Shown piece by piece: positions 34,588 through 44,198 of a DNA stretch of 64,000 nucleotides. The notes under the pieces were generated by a model. The model was not told the DNA's origin. It did not search any database and saw only the letters and a list, made by a program, of their open reading frames with translations. Both the position numbers and the translations under genes were made by a program. Positions within the stretch are counted from its first letter, which is position 1. Each line of letters opens with the position of its first letter. Location: NCBI GenBank assembly GCA_030157545.1, contig JAOAUN010000014.1:1-64000 (forward strand), read 5' to 3'. The stretch is from Burkholderiaceae bacterium. GTDB taxonomy: Bacteria > Pseudomonadota > Gammaproteobacteria > Burkholderiales > Burkholderiaceae_D.

Positions 34588-37500
34588 TCAGGCCGCGTGA
34601 CGACCATCTGGCTTGTTGTCTCCAGCTTCCAATGCAGCCATCAAACTTGTCTCTTTAGCCTGCGCTGCGAGCAGATGTTTTTCCTTCACATGCCCATACC
34701 CGCGTATCTCTTCCGGGATGCTGGCAACAGCCACCATCTGCGCCAGGTTGTCTGCCGTAATTTGCGGCAGCAAGCGCAGGATGGTCTGCCGGTATTGTGC
34801 AATCAGCGCGCGCTCGCTCTTGCGTTCTTGCGTATGGCCGAATGGATCAAGCATCGTTCCGCGCAAGAAGCGCAGCGATGCGAGCACAGGAAAAACTTTG
34901 CCGACCCAGCTGCCGAATTCGCGCTTGACCAGATGACCCTGCGCATCATGACGCGACAGTAGCGGTGGCGCGAGATGATATTTGACAGTGAAATTACCTT
35001 CAAACATGTCGTTGATTTTGGCCTTGAATGCCGGCGCACTGTGCAGCCGCGCAACTTCGTACTCATCCTTGTAGGCCATGAGCTTGAACAGATAACGCGC
35101 CACGGCTTCGGTCAGCCGCAGCGTTTTTGATGAAGCTGCGACTTTGCTTTCTGCCGCCCGCACTTGTTCGACAAATTGACGATAGCTAGCGGCATAGGCA
35201 TCGTTTTGATAGTCGCGCAAAAAACTGACGCGGCGCGCGACGAGTTCTTCCAGCGTCGGGCTACGCTTGAATTCAATGACCTGCGCCGGCGCCATGACTT
35301 TCAATTCTTTTTCGACTGCGGACAGATCATGCGCAGCCAGCCGTCCCCACGCGAAGGATTGTTGATTAAACTCGACGGACACGCCATTCAAGGCAATCGA
35401 GCGCAAAATCGCCGCTTCTGACAGCGGCACCCAGCCATGCTGCCACGCATAGCCAAGCATGAACATATTGGTGGCTATTGCATCCCCCATTAATGCCGTG
35501 GCGATCTTGCCCGCATCAATCGCCGCCACTGCCTCTGCACCACAGGCGGAGCGTATCAAGGCTTCGGCGCCTGCGTCCGGATATTTCCAGTCAGGGTTTT
35601 TAACGAAGGCCGCTGTTGGCGCCAGTGTCGAGTTGATGGCGGCGTGCGTGCGTCCCTGACCCATGCGCGAGAGTGCATCGCGGCTGCCTGTGACGATGAC
35701 ATCGCAAGCGATGACGAGATCAGCGGCGCCGGTGCCGACGCGGGTGGCATGCAGATGCTCGGTCGAGTCAGCGAGTCGCACATGCGACATGACCGGCCCG
35801 CCTTTTTGCGCCAGTCCGCTCATGTCCAGTACCGAGCAGGCTTTGCCTTCGACGTGCGCTGCCATGGCAATGATTTGTCCGACCGTGACGACACCGGTGC
35901 CGCCGATGCCAGTGACCAGCACGCCGTAAGGCTGTGCAGTCGATGGCAACACGGGCAGCGCCAATTTGGCAGCGCGCTCGAGCGCTGAAATGGCGACGCC
36001 GCTGGCATCTTTCAATGCTGCTTTTTTGGGCTTTTTGAGCTGCCCGCCCTCAACCGTCACGAAGCTCGGACAGAATCCGGTCACACAAGAAAAATCCTTG
36101 TTGCAGCTGGATTGGTTGATCTGACGCTTGCGACCGAACTCCGTTTCCAGCGGCTCGACTGACAGGCAGTTTGATTTCACGCTGCAGTCGCCACAGCCTT
36201 CGCAAACAGCTTCATTGATTACGGCGCGCTTGGCCGGATCCGGATAGGCATTGCGTTTGCGGCGACGACGTTTTTCGGAGGCACAGGTCTGGTCGTAAAT
36301 CATTGCCGACACGCCGACGGCCTCGCGCAATTCGCGCTGCACGGCATCGAGTTCACTGCGATGGCGAATGGTGACGCCCGGTGCCCAGTCAGTCGCAGCA
36401 GGATATTTTTCCGGCTCGTCCGTCACGACCACGATAGGCGTGACGCCTTCGGCCGCGATCTGGCGCGAGATGGTGGCCGGATCCAGCGGGCCGTCATGTG
36501 ACTGGCCGCCGGTCATGGCGACAGCGTCATTGAATAAAATCTTGTAGGTCATGTTGACCCTGGATGCCACCGCCGCGCGAATTGCCAGCAGGCCCGAATG
36601 GTAATAGGTGCCGTCGCCGATGTTGGCGAACACATGCTTCTCATTGGTGAAAGGTGCGTGTCCGATCCAGGTCGTGCCTTCGGCGCCCATGTGCGTAAAG
36701 GTCGAGGTCTCACGATCCATCCACAAGGCCATGTAGTGGCAACCGATGCCGGCCAGGGCGCGGCTTCCTTCCGGCACGCGGGTCGAGGTATTGTGCGGAC
36801 AGCCTGAGCAGAAATGCGGAATGCGGTCAGTCTGAGGATTAGGTTTGCTGCTCACAGTCAGCGTGGCTTCACGCGCCTCCAAAAAGGCAATGCGTTGATT
36901 GACGCGCTGCTCGATAGGATGGCCGGCAAAATATTTGGCGATACGCGAAGCAATCGCGCGTGCGATTTGCGTCGGGTTCAATTCGTAGGTGCCCGGCAGC
37001 AGCCAGTCACCATGACCGGCGCGATGCTTGTTGCTCCATTCGCCGGTGTCATCGAATTTGCCGACAACGCGTGGACGCGTATCATCGCGCCAGTTGTAGA
37101 GTTCTTCTTTCAGCTGGTATTCAAGCAGTTGGCGTTTTTCTTCAACGACCAGAATTTCTTCGAGGCCTTGCGCGAAGGCGCGCACGCCTTCGGCTTCCAG
37201 CGGCCAGGTCATGCCGACTTTGTAGAGCCGCAGGCCAATATCGCGTGCGACGTTTTCATCGATGCCAAGATCGTCCAGCGCCTGCCGCGTATCCAGATAA
37301 GATTTGCCGGCCGTCATGATGCCGAAACGGGCGTGCGGGCTATCCCAAATAATGCGGTTGAGTTTATTGGCGCGCGCATAGGCCAGCGCTGCATACCATT
37401 TATGATTGACCAGCCGCGCTTCCTGTTCAAGGATGCCATCGGGCCAGCGAATATTCAGGCCGCCGACAGGCAACTCGAAGTCATCGGGCATGACGATCTT

Positions 37501-38187
37501 GACACGCTGCGGATCAATGTCGACGGTAGCGCCGGACTCCACCACATCGGTCACGCATTTCATTGCGACCCACAAGCCGGTATAGCGGCTCATTGCCCAG
37601 CCATGCAAGCCGTAGTCGAGATACTCCTGAACTGACGACGGATACAACACCGGTATGCCGCAGGCTTTCAGGATATGTTCGCTTTGATGCGCATTGGTGG
37701 AAGACTTTGCTGCATGGTCGTCGCCAGCCAGCACCAGCACACCGCCGTGGGCCGCCGTGCCGGCGCCATTGGCATGTTTGAACACGTCGCCGGAGCGGTC
37801 CACGCCAGGGCCTTTGCCGTACCACATGGAAAAGACGCCATCCACTTTCGCGTCCGGGAAAAGATTGACCTGCTGCGTGCCCCAGATGCTAGTGGCGGCC
37901 AGATCTTCGTTGACGCCCGGGACAAACTTCACCTGATGCGCGTCGAGATATTTTCTGGCTTTGGCTGCGGTCTGGTCGACACTACCCAATGGCGAGCCGC
38001 GATAGCCGGTAATGAAGCCTGCAGTATTCAAACCAGCAGCTTTGTCGCGCTGACGCTGCATCATGGTCAGCCGGATCAAGGCCTGCGTGCCGGTCAGGAA
38101 AACCCGGCCCTGCTCCAATGTGTATTTATCGTCAAGGCTAATGGAATCTGCCGGCAAAGCCTGGCGATTCTCCAGCGGTGCGTTCAT
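34588..38187 (-). CDS. Indolepyruvate ferredoxin oxidoreductase, fused alpha-beta type
   Basis: A 1199-residue 2-oxoacid:ferredoxin oxidoreductase that decarboxylates arylpyruvates (or related ketoacids) to acyl-CoA with TPP and Fe-S clusters. Seen in order: the N-terminal ketoacid domain (LTGTQALIRLTMMQRQRD, GYRGSPLGSVD), cysteines in HFCSGCPHNTSTR, the TPP region (GDGTYYHSGLLAIRAAV, YKILFNDAVAMTGGQSHDG), a ferredoxin-like CEGCGDCSVKSNC and FCPSFVTVEGG, and a C-terminal gamma-type domain (VTGIGGTGVVTVGQI). The start at 38187 has GGGGA before it. A divergent LysR gene probably controls it. Confidence 0.93.
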   Translation of the reverse strand: MNAPLENRQALPADSISLDDKYTLEQGRVFLTGTQALIRLTMMQRQRDKAAGLNTAGFITGYRGSPLGSVDQTAAKARKYLDAHQVKFVPGVNEDLAATSIWGTQQVNLFPDAKVDGVFSMWYGKGPGVDRSGDVFKHANGAGTAAHGGVLVLAGDDHAAKSSTNAHQSEHILKACGIPVLYPSSVQEYLDYGLHGWAMSRYTGLWVAMKCVTDVVESGATVDIDPQRVKIVMPDDFELPVGGLNIRWPDGILEQEARLVNHKWYAALAYARANKLNRIIWDSPHARFGIMTAGKSYLDTRQALDDLGIDENVARDIGLRLYKVGMTWPLEAEGVRAFAQGLEEILVVEEKRQLLEYQLKEELYNWRDDTRPRVVGKFDDTGEWSNKHRAGHGDWLLPGTYELNPTQIARAIASRIAKYFAGHPIEQRVNQRIAFLEAREATLTVSSKPNPQTDRIPHFCSGCPHNTSTRVPEGSRALAGIGCHYMALWMDRETSTFTHMGAEGTTWIGHAPFTNEKHVFANIGDGTYYHSGLLAIRAAVASRVNMTYKILFNDAVAMTGGQSHDGPLDPATISRQIAAEGVTPIVVVTDEPEKYPAATDWAPGVTIRHRSELDAVQRELREAVGVSAMIYDQTCASEKRRRRKRNAYPDPAKRAVINEAVCEGCGDCSVKSNCLSVEPLETEFGRKRQINQSSCNKDFSCVTGFCPSFVTVEGGQLKKPKKAALKDASGVAISALERAAKLALPVLPSTAQPYGVLVTGIGGTGVVTVGQIIAMAAHVEGKACSVLDMSGLAQKGGPVMSHVRLADSTEHLHATRVGTGAADLVIACDVIVTGSRDALSRMGQGRTHAAINSTLAPTAAFVKNPDWKYPDAGAEALIRSACGAEAVAAIDAGKIATALMGDAIATNMFMLGYAWQHGWVPLSEAAILRSIALNGVSVEFNQQSFAWGRLAAHDLSAVEKELKVMAPAQVIEFKRSPTLEELVARRVSFLRDYQNDAYAASYRQFVEQVRAAESKVAASSKTLRLTEAVARYLFKLMAYKDEYEVARLHSAPAFKAKINDMFEGNFTVKYHLAPPLLSRHDAQGHLVKREFGSWVGKVFPVLASLRFLRGTMLDPFGHTQERKSERALIAQYRQTILRLLPQITADNLAQMVAVASIPEEIRGYGHVKEKHLLAAQAKETSLMAALEAGDNKPDGRHAA

Positions 38188-38235
38188 GTTGTCCCCACTA
38201 TTTATAGATTTATGGATCCAGTATAGGCAGGCTCC

Positions 38236-38290
38236 AAGGTATCGTAAAATCACAAATATGCAAGGACCTTATCTGAATTTCACATACCTT
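38236..38290. promoter_or_regulatory. Inverted heptamers in ior/lysR divergent region
   Basis: AAGGTAT (38236-38242) and ATACCTT (38284-38290) face each other across 41 bases in the 116-bp region between ior and the LysR gene. LysR proteins often bind two such sites, so this is a candidate operator. No confident -10/-35 pair is seen. Confidence 0.35.
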
Positions 38291-38303
38291 AATCTTATTA
38301 GCT

Positions 38304-39212
38304 ATGCCTTCTAACAACGTCACCTTGCGCCAGTTGCGCTACTTTGTCGCTGCCGCTCGCAGCAATCAGTTTTCAATGGCGGCGACTAATGAGCATGTGT
38401 CGCAGTCCGCGATTACCAATGCTGTTTTGGCATTGGAAAAAGAACTGGGCGTGCGCCTGTTCGACCGGCTTGCGCAGGGAGTGTCGTTGACGGCAGATGG
38501 TCAGGATTTTCTTCTGCACGCCAGCCATATTCTGGAATCCGTGCGTGATGCAACACACAAACCACGCTTTCGCACCAGCAAGCTGCGCGGCACGGTAAGG
38601 CTGGCTGCTTCCTATACGGTTTTGGGTTATTTTTTGCCGGATTTGCTGGCGCGCTTTCGAGCCAGTTATCCGGATGTGGAAATTGATTTGCGTGATATGG
38701 ACAGGGCCAGCATTGAGCAGGCGGTAATGCAGCGCGATGTTGATCTGGGTGTCGCGATTTTGTCCAATATCAGCAAGCTGGACCGCTTCGGCCATGCGGT
38801 GCTGGTGCGCTCACGCCGCCAGTTGTGGGTCGCGCCTGAGCATCCGCTGGCCAAACTGGCGTCGCCTTCACTCAAAGACATAGCGCAACATCCATACATT
38901 ATGGTGACGGCCGATGAGGCCGAACGCTCTACACTGGCTTACTGGAAATCACGCCGCGTTCAACCGAAGGTCGTGTTCCGCACGATGTCGATTGAAGCAG
39001 TTCGCGGGCTTGTTGCACATGGCTTTGGGGTCAGCGCACTATCCGACATGGTATTTCGCCCGTGGTCACTGGAAGGCAAACGTATTGAAGCGCGCCCCAT
39101 TCTGGATGGCGTGCCGCCGATGGAAGTCGGCGCGCTGTGGCATCCGGAAGGATTAATGGATACGCCAGCGGAAGCACTGCAGCAGTTTTTGCTGCATGTT
39201 TACGGGAATTGA
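38304..39212 (+). CDS. LysR-family transcriptional regulator
   Basis: A 302-residue LysR regulator: N-terminal winged helix (TLRQLRYFVAAARSNQFSMA, HVSQSAITNAVLALEKELGV, LFDRLAQGVSLTADGQ) and a ligand-binding domain from about residue 95. It is transcribed divergently from the indolepyruvate oxidoreductase with a short shared region, the usual arrangement for a LysR protein and its target. The ligand is unknown; an arylpyruvate or aromatic amino acid would fit the neighbour. Confidence 0.93.
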   Translation: MPSNNVTLRQLRYFVAAARSNQFSMAATNEHVSQSAITNAVLALEKELGVRLFDRLAQGVSLTADGQDFLLHASHILESVRDATHKPRFRTSKLRGTVRLAASYTVLGYFLPDLLARFRASYPDVEIDLRDMDRASIEQAVMQRDVDLGVAILSNISKLDRFGHAVLVRSRRQLWVAPEHPLAKLASPSLKDIAQHPYIMVTADEAERSTLAYWKSRRVQPKVVFRTMSIEAVRGLVAHGFGVSALSDMVFRPWSLEGKRIEARPILDGVPPMEVGALWHPEGLMDTPAEALQQFLLHVYGN

Positions 39213-39307
39213 AATAACTGTAACAACTGGTAAATGGTCTGCATTCATGCGGATCAGATACGCGATGATGCTCTACATTGAAAAGCTCAACCACGAAAGG
39301 TGCTTAC

Positions 39308-39781
39308 ATGACTCGGCATAAATTATTGTTTATTGCTATCACAAGCCTATTGTCCAGTGGCGTCGCTTTGGCGAACCATCATGAGGGTGCGATGCATGGC
39401 GAGGGGATGCATGAAGGCAGAATGCCGCCCATGTTCAGCCAGTTGGATACTGACAAAGACGGCCGCATCAGTGTTAAAGAATCACAGGACGGCGCAGCAC
39501 GTATGTTCCAGGAAGCTGATGCGAACAAGGACGGTTTTATCAGCAAGGAAGAAATGCAGGCACATCACAAAGCGATGCATGAAAAACGCGGCGAGATGAT
39601 GCGCGACAAATGGAAATCTGCTGACAAGGATGGCGATGGCGCGCTCAGCCGCGCCGAAATTGATGCTGCGAAAATGCCAATGATGGCACGCGATTTTGAC
39701 AAGCTGGACAAGAACAAGGATGGCAAGCTTACGCCGGATGAAATGCGTATGGGCCGTCATAAAGAGGGCATGCAGCACTAA
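39308..39781 (+). CDS. Secreted calmodulin-like protein with four EF-hands
   Basis: A 157-residue exported protein (signal peptide to about ALAN, residue 23) with a Met/His-rich segment (HHEGAMHGEGMHEGRMPPM) and four EF-hand loops: DTDKDGRISVKE, DANKDGFISKEE, DKDGDGALSRAE and DKNKDGKLTPDE. All loops keep the acidic positions 1, 3, 5 and 12, so calcium binding is likely. The Met/His parts might bind copper. The ATG at 39308 has an AAAGG ribosome binding site; an in-frame codon at 39278 is less likely. Confidence 0.88.
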   Translation: MTRHKLLFIAITSLLSSGVALANHHEGAMHGEGMHEGRMPPMFSQLDTDKDGRISVKESQDGAARMFQEADANKDGFISKEEMQAHHKAMHEKRGEMMRDKWKSADKDGDGALSRAEIDAAKMPMMARDFDKLDKNKDGKLTPDEMRMGRHKEGMQH

Positions 39782-39851
39782 TCGGAATCCTCAAACTTTT
39801 TCTCTCCGTGGGCTTTCAGCCCAGTACCACGCGTCTTCCTCCTGACGTGTT

Positions 39852-39883
39852 GCGGATCCGGTTCTGGCCGGGTCCGCTTTTTT
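39852..39883 (+). terminator. Intrinsic terminator after the EF-hand gene
   Basis: The stem GCGGATCCGG / CCGGGTCCGC (one G-T pair) with a six-base loop is followed by TTTTTT, 70 bases after the stop codon. Confidence 0.9.
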
Positions 39884-39942
39884 ATTTCAAACTTATTTTG
39901 AATGCGTGGAAGTTACGTGCGACTGCCGTGAAATGATGAGCC

Positions 39943-39973
39943 TCACAGAAGGTTCACAGAAGCTTCACAGAAG
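39943..39973. repeat. Three 11-bp tandem repeats across the cca stop codon
   Basis: TCACAGAAG recurs at 39943, 39954 and 39965, with an exact 11-bp period. Read on the minus strand each unit carries CTTCTGTGA; the cca stop codon is the TGA of the middle copy. A small local duplication at the gene end is the simplest reading. Confidence 0.7.
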
Positions 39974-41198
39974 CCACAGCCTCAACCCGCGCCTTACGGA
40001 TAGCCTGCTGAATCCGCTCTGCCTGACGATCTGTGTACTGCCCGGTGACGGACTTGGCAATTGCGCCAGCCGGCACTGCCTGCGCCGCCGAGAGTGCTGC
40101 CGCCAGCAATGACGCTTGCGGAAAAGGTTTGTCTTCAAAACCAGTACGCCCCAGATGATCGCACTCAGCTGCTTGCAGCATCGCGAGAAAACGTTCGGGC
40201 TTTCTGAACGCATCGCAGCGTTCCAGTAAATCAACAATGGTGTCGGCACGCATCTCGACCGCACGAGCGACATTGCCATGTTCGCGCGCAGTCATTACTG
40301 CCAAATCGCGTACGTCATTCGGAATTTTCAAGCGAGCGCAGACTTGCTCGACGAGTTTGACGCTGCGCGCTTCATGCGCAATATGTCGCGGCCATTGTTC
40401 TGACGGTGTCGTGCCTTTGCCGAGATCATGCATTAATGCTGCGAAACGTACCGGCAAGCCCCGTTCTTTTTTTGCGGCGATATCAATCACCAGCATTACG
40501 TGAACGAAGGTATCGATCTCGGGATGATGCTGCGGTGGCTGCGGCACACCCGCCAGCGCATCCAGCTCGGGCAAGATGCGCGCTAGCGCGCCACAGTCGC
40601 GCAGTACCGCAAACATGCGCGAAGGTTGCGCTTCCATTAGTCCGCGCGCAATTTCTTGCCATACGCGTTCTGGCACCAAGGCATCGACTTCGCCCTGCGT
40701 GACCATCTGTTGCATGAGCGCGAGTGTTTCAGGCGCAACGCTAAAGCCGGCAAAGCGCGCAGCAAAACGTGCGACGCGCAAGATGCGCACCGGATCTTCA
40801 GCAAACGCCGGCGATACATGACGAAATATTTTTTGTTCGAGATCGGCGCGGCCAGCGCAGGGATCGATGACGCTGCCATCTTCTTCAAGGGCCATCGCAT
40901 TGATTGTCAAATCGCGCCGCTGCAAGTCTTGCTCAAGGGTGACGTCGGGCGCCGCATGAAACGCAAAGCCGGTGTAACCGGGCGCGGTTTTGCGCTCGGT
41001 GCGCGCTAGCGCATATTCTTCATGGCTGACGGGATGCAGGAACACCGGAAAATCTTTGCCGACCGGCACAAAGCCCTGCGCACGCATTTGCTCGGGCGTG
41101 GCACCGACTACGACATGGTCGCGATCCTTTACCGGCAAGCCAAGCAGTGCGTCGCGCACGGCGCCTCCGACGACATAAGTTTTAATCGCCGCTGCCAT
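39954..41198 (-). CDS. cca: CCA-adding tRNA nucleotidyltransferase with HD domain
   Basis: Adds or repairs the 3' CCA of tRNAs; 414 residues. N-terminal nucleotidyltransferase motifs: YVVGGAVRDALLGLPVKDRD, RRDLTINAMALEEDG, and RILRVARFAARF. The HD domain is in RFAALMHDLGKGTTP, which gives phosphatase/phosphodiesterase activity in the multifunctional bacterial type. The start MAAAIKTYVVGG at 41198 is chosen over an upstream ATG inside the preceding gene. It follows the NDUFA9-like gene by four bases. Confidence 0.95.
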   Translation of the reverse strand: MAAAIKTYVVGGAVRDALLGLPVKDRDHVVVGATPEQMRAQGFVPVGKDFPVFLHPVSHEEYALARTERKTAPGYTGFAFHAAPDVTLEQDLQRRDLTINAMALEEDGSVIDPCAGRADLEQKIFRHVSPAFAEDPVRILRVARFAARFAGFSVAPETLALMQQMVTQGEVDALVPERVWQEIARGLMEAQPSRMFAVLRDCGALARILPELDALAGVPQPPQHHPEIDTFVHVMLVIDIAAKKERGLPVRFAALMHDLGKGTTPSEQWPRHIAHEARSVKLVEQVCARLKIPNDVRDLAVMTAREHGNVARAVEMRADTIVDLLERCDAFRKPERFLAMLQAAECDHLGRTGFEDKPFPQASLLAAALSAAQAVPAGAIAKSVTGQYTDRQAERIQQAIRKARVEAVASVKLL

Positions 41199-41202
41199 CC
41201 GG

Positions 41203-42126
41203 CTAATGCTGGCCCAGGTAATCGGGCGCAACCGCCTCGAGCGGCGTAGCTTGCCAGCCGGCCAGCCACGGGCTATGGCCGCTGGCGATATTGTCGGTTT
41301 TCATGGAATCGAGATTGTCACGACTCATCAGTGGTCCACCCGGCATAAATTCAAGCATCAAGGCTTGCAAACGCGCCAGCGGTTCGGGCAAGCCCAGCAC
41401 GGGCCGTGGATGCCCGCTGTAGCGGCCAGCGAGCTTCACCAGTTCGCGCAAGGTGTAGACATGCGGCCCGACAAGCTCGAACACTTTGCCGGTAGTGTTG
41501 TGGTCTTCGAGCGCCAGCACAAAGGCGCGCGCGACGTCTTGCACATAGACCGGTTGGAATTTCGCATCGACGCCACCGAGCGCCAGCACCGGCATGAAGC
41601 GCTGAAGTTTGGCAAACAGGTTCAGAAATGCATCTTCGGCACCGAATACGACCGACGGGCGAAATACGCTGACTTCCAATCCTGTTGCATCAAGCATGAT
41701 TTTTTCACCGGCGGCTTTGGAGCGCAGATACATGGATGGCGCATGCGAGTCGGCACCCAGCGCACTCATGTGCAGGCAGCGTCGCACTCCTGCGACCTGA
41801 CAGGCACGCACCAGTTTGCGCGGCAACTCGACGTGGGCGCGCTCGAACTGCGGCCCCCAGCTTGTGCCAGCCGCGCCCGGTCGCGAATGCAGCACGCCGA
41901 CAAGGTTAATGACGGCATCGACTTTACGCACCAAGCGCTGCAGCACCGCATCATCAAACACGTCGGCTTCGACCAGCTCCACCGTTGGCAGCACCAGCAA
42001 ATGACGCGCACGCGACAGGCGCCGCGTGGGCACTACAACACGCCGGCCAGTCGCAGCGAGTTGCGCGACCAGATGGCTGCCTATAAAACCGCTGCCGCCA
42101 ATGACCAATACCGATTCATGTCGCAT
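41203..42126 (-). CDS. NAD(P)-binding protein of the NDUFA9-like atypical SDR family
   Basis: A 307-residue atypical short-chain dehydrogenase resembling the complex I subunit NDUFA9. The cofactor loop is VLVIGGSGFIGSHLVAQL; further VDAVINLVGVLHSRPG, MSALGADSHAPSMYLRSKAA and VFRPSVVFG. NDUFA9-like bacterial proteins have been tied to complex I or quinone biosynthesis, but the role here is unknown. It sits between slt and cca on the minus strand, 17 bp after slt. Confidence 0.88.
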   Translation of the reverse strand: MRHESVLVIGGSGFIGSHLVAQLAATGRRVVVPTRRLSRARHLLVLPTVELVEADVFDDAVLQRLVRKVDAVINLVGVLHSRPGAAGTSWGPQFERAHVELPRKLVRACQVAGVRRCLHMSALGADSHAPSMYLRSKAAGEKIMLDATGLEVSVFRPSVVFGAEDAFLNLFAKLQRFMPVLALGGVDAKFQPVYVQDVARAFVLALEDHNTTGKVFELVGPHVYTLRELVKLAGRYSGHPRPVLGLPEPLARLQALMLEFMPGGPLMSRDNLDSMKTDNIASGHSPWLAGWQATPLEAVAPDYLGQH

Positions 42127-42143
42127 CCATACTCTCCAGCCGT

Positions 42144-44105
42144 TTAGGGCAAGTCACCCAATTCAGTCAGATTATCGTCTTTTGGCGTCACGACTCCCAG
42201 TCTTTGCTTAAGGGACTGCGGTTTGTTTTCGAACAATGCCGCATACCAGGTGGCGTTGGCCAACACGCTTTTGACGTAACCGCGCGTTTCCGAAAAGGGA
42301 ATGGTCTCGGCAAAGATGGCGCCTTCTACCGGCCTGACAAGCGAGGTACGCCAGAGCCGCGGACGACTAGGGCCGGCGTTATAGGCAGCGGTGGCCAAGG
42401 TCTGCGAGCCACCCAGTTTGGCCAGCACCATGTTGAGGTAATTCGTTCCCAGCAAAATATTGGTCTGGGTATCATTGATACTGCTTCCGCTGTAACCGGT
42501 CATGCCGATTTTTGCTGCCACATAGCGCGCGGTGGCCGGCATGACTTGCATGAGGCCCGACGCGCCGACGCTGGAGCGTGCAGCTTTGACAAAGCGCGAT
42601 TCTTGCCTGATTAGTCCATAGACCCAGGCCTTGTCGAGACCGAGCGGCGTCACCGCAGCCTGCATGATGACGTTGTGCGGCGACGGATAACGGTGGGTGT
42701 AATCGAGCTCTACGCGTGCGCGATCCGCTGTCGTGACCATGCGATCCAGTACATCGCTTTGACGTGCAAATTCGGCTGCAGCCAGCAATTGGCGTTCGCT
42801 CAATTTGCGCAGTTGCCAGTTCCATTCGCGATTGCCTTCAAAGCGCAATTCCAAGTCAAAGAATTTGAAGGCATTGCGAAATCCGGGGTTGGCGGTAGCT
42901 TCGGCAATTTCGTCGGGGCGCGACGGTTGCGGTGGCGCCGGCACCATGATTTTTTGGCCCAGTTCTTCAGTCGCCAGCAGCCCGTAAAAACTCGACAGCG
43001 AACTGATCGACTGGAAATAGCTTTGCGCCTCTTCCGTCTGCCCTTGCGCGAGCACCGCACGTCCTCGCCAGTAGACCCAGGTTGGATCTTTTTGCAATTC
43101 GCGTGGCATCGCTTCAATTGCCTTGGCGACCATGCCCCAGTCTGCAATGCGCAGCGCAGTACGCGCGCGCCATTGGTAAGCATCGGCAGAGAGCGCCGCA
43201 CCCCATGTCTTGCGCCAGTAGTCGGCAGCTTCCGAGGAAAGTTGCAGCGAAGCCGGCAACGCTATCTGCGCCCATGCATTGGCCTGCTCGTCTTTGGATA
43301 GGCGCGGCAATATTTTATTCAGCGCCCGGGCGGCTTTTTCATGATTGTCGCGAGCCACGCGTCCCAATGCAATGATGAAAAGTTCACGCGATGCGCGCGG
43401 CGCGACGATGCCACGCTCGAGCACCGGACCTGGCTTGTCGATGGCCAGCGATACCTGCTTTTCAGTGGCGTCGGTCTGGCTCGCGAGACGACGCGCAAGG
43501 CCGCCAAACCCGTATTCGCTCGCCAGACGAATCTGGTGCCAGACGTCGATGTCGGTGAATTGCTTTTCCTGACTCAGGCGTAGGATCAGTTCGCTGCAGG
43601 CATCGCCATAATATTTTGGCTGCACCAGCAATTCGCGTGCAGGCTTGGCTATGTTTTCGCCTTTGGCCAGCCGCGATTGCATGGCATAGCATTTGACCTG
43701 CGTATCGTCATTCAGCACAAACAACGGATATTGCTCATCAAAGGTGCGCCACAAGCGTGCGCGACCCAATATCAGCAACCAGTCATTGCGCAAGCGGTCT
43801 GCAATCGCAGTACCGTCATAGCGGCCGAGAAAATTGCGGATCTCGCCTTCTGGTGCAGAAACGAGCCGTGGATACAGCCGATAATATTCAACGTAGGATG
43901 GAATGGCGTAGTCAGACAGGCGCGCGGCAAGTCTGCCGGATTCTGTAATGTCTCCGCGCAAGGATGCTTCGCGCAGGGCGACGAAGTCTGCATCTGCGCT
44001 GCTTGCAAACAGCACGTTCTTTGCTGCTTGCGCAGGTATGGGCAGCACGGTCAACGCAGCACTTGCGGCAATCAATAAACCGGCTATCCAGTTGGTGTTT
44101 TTCAT
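42144..44105 (-). CDS. slt: Soluble lytic murein transglycosylase
   Basis: A 653-residue periplasmic enzyme that cuts peptidoglycan and leaves 1,6-anhydro ends. A signal peptide (LLIAASAALTVLPIPAQA) is followed by a long superhelical region and a C-terminal SLT domain. The catalytic glutamate is in YGLIRQESRFVKAARSSVG, followed by GLMQVMPATARYVA and AAYNAGPSRPRLWR. The start at 44105 matches the signal peptide; an in-frame ATG at 44189 would place it internally. Confidence 0.94.
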   Translation of the reverse strand: MKNTNWIAGLLIAASAALTVLPIPAQAAKNVLFASSADADFVALREASLRGDITESGRLAARLSDYAIPSYVEYYRLYPRLVSAPEGEIRNFLGRYDGTAIADRLRNDWLLILGRARLWRTFDEQYPLFVLNDDTQVKCYAMQSRLAKGENIAKPARELLVQPKYYGDACSELILRLSQEKQFTDIDVWHQIRLASEYGFGGLARRLASQTDATEKQVSLAIDKPGPVLERGIVAPRASRELFIIALGRVARDNHEKAARALNKILPRLSKDEQANAWAQIALPASLQLSSEAADYWRKTWGAALSADAYQWRARTALRIADWGMVAKAIEAMPRELQKDPTWVYWRGRAVLAQGQTEEAQSYFQSISSLSSFYGLLATEELGQKIMVPAPPQPSRPDEIAEATANPGFRNAFKFFDLELRFEGNREWNWQLRKLSERQLLAAAEFARQSDVLDRMVTTADRARVELDYTHRYPSPHNVIMQAAVTPLGLDKAWVYGLIRQESRFVKAARSSVGASGLMQVMPATARYVAAKIGMTGYSGSSINDTQTNILLGTNYLNMVLAKLGGSQTLATAAYNAGPSRPRLWRTSLVRPVEGAIFAETIPFSETRGYVKSVLANATWYAALFENKPQSLKQRLGVVTPKDDNLTELGDLP

Positions 44106-44198
44106 TGCAAGGAATCCAATTTTTCTACTGATCATTAGTGCGATTAGAATAGCACGCAGTGACTGGCAGCATCTCCTTACTAAAGGCAATTTTTATCA

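Noticed and set aside
44106..44198. 6S RNA next to the 5-formyl-THF cyclo-ligase gene, as in gammaproteobacteria
   Set aside because: The free space between slt and the ligase gene is about 93 bp, too short for 6S RNA.
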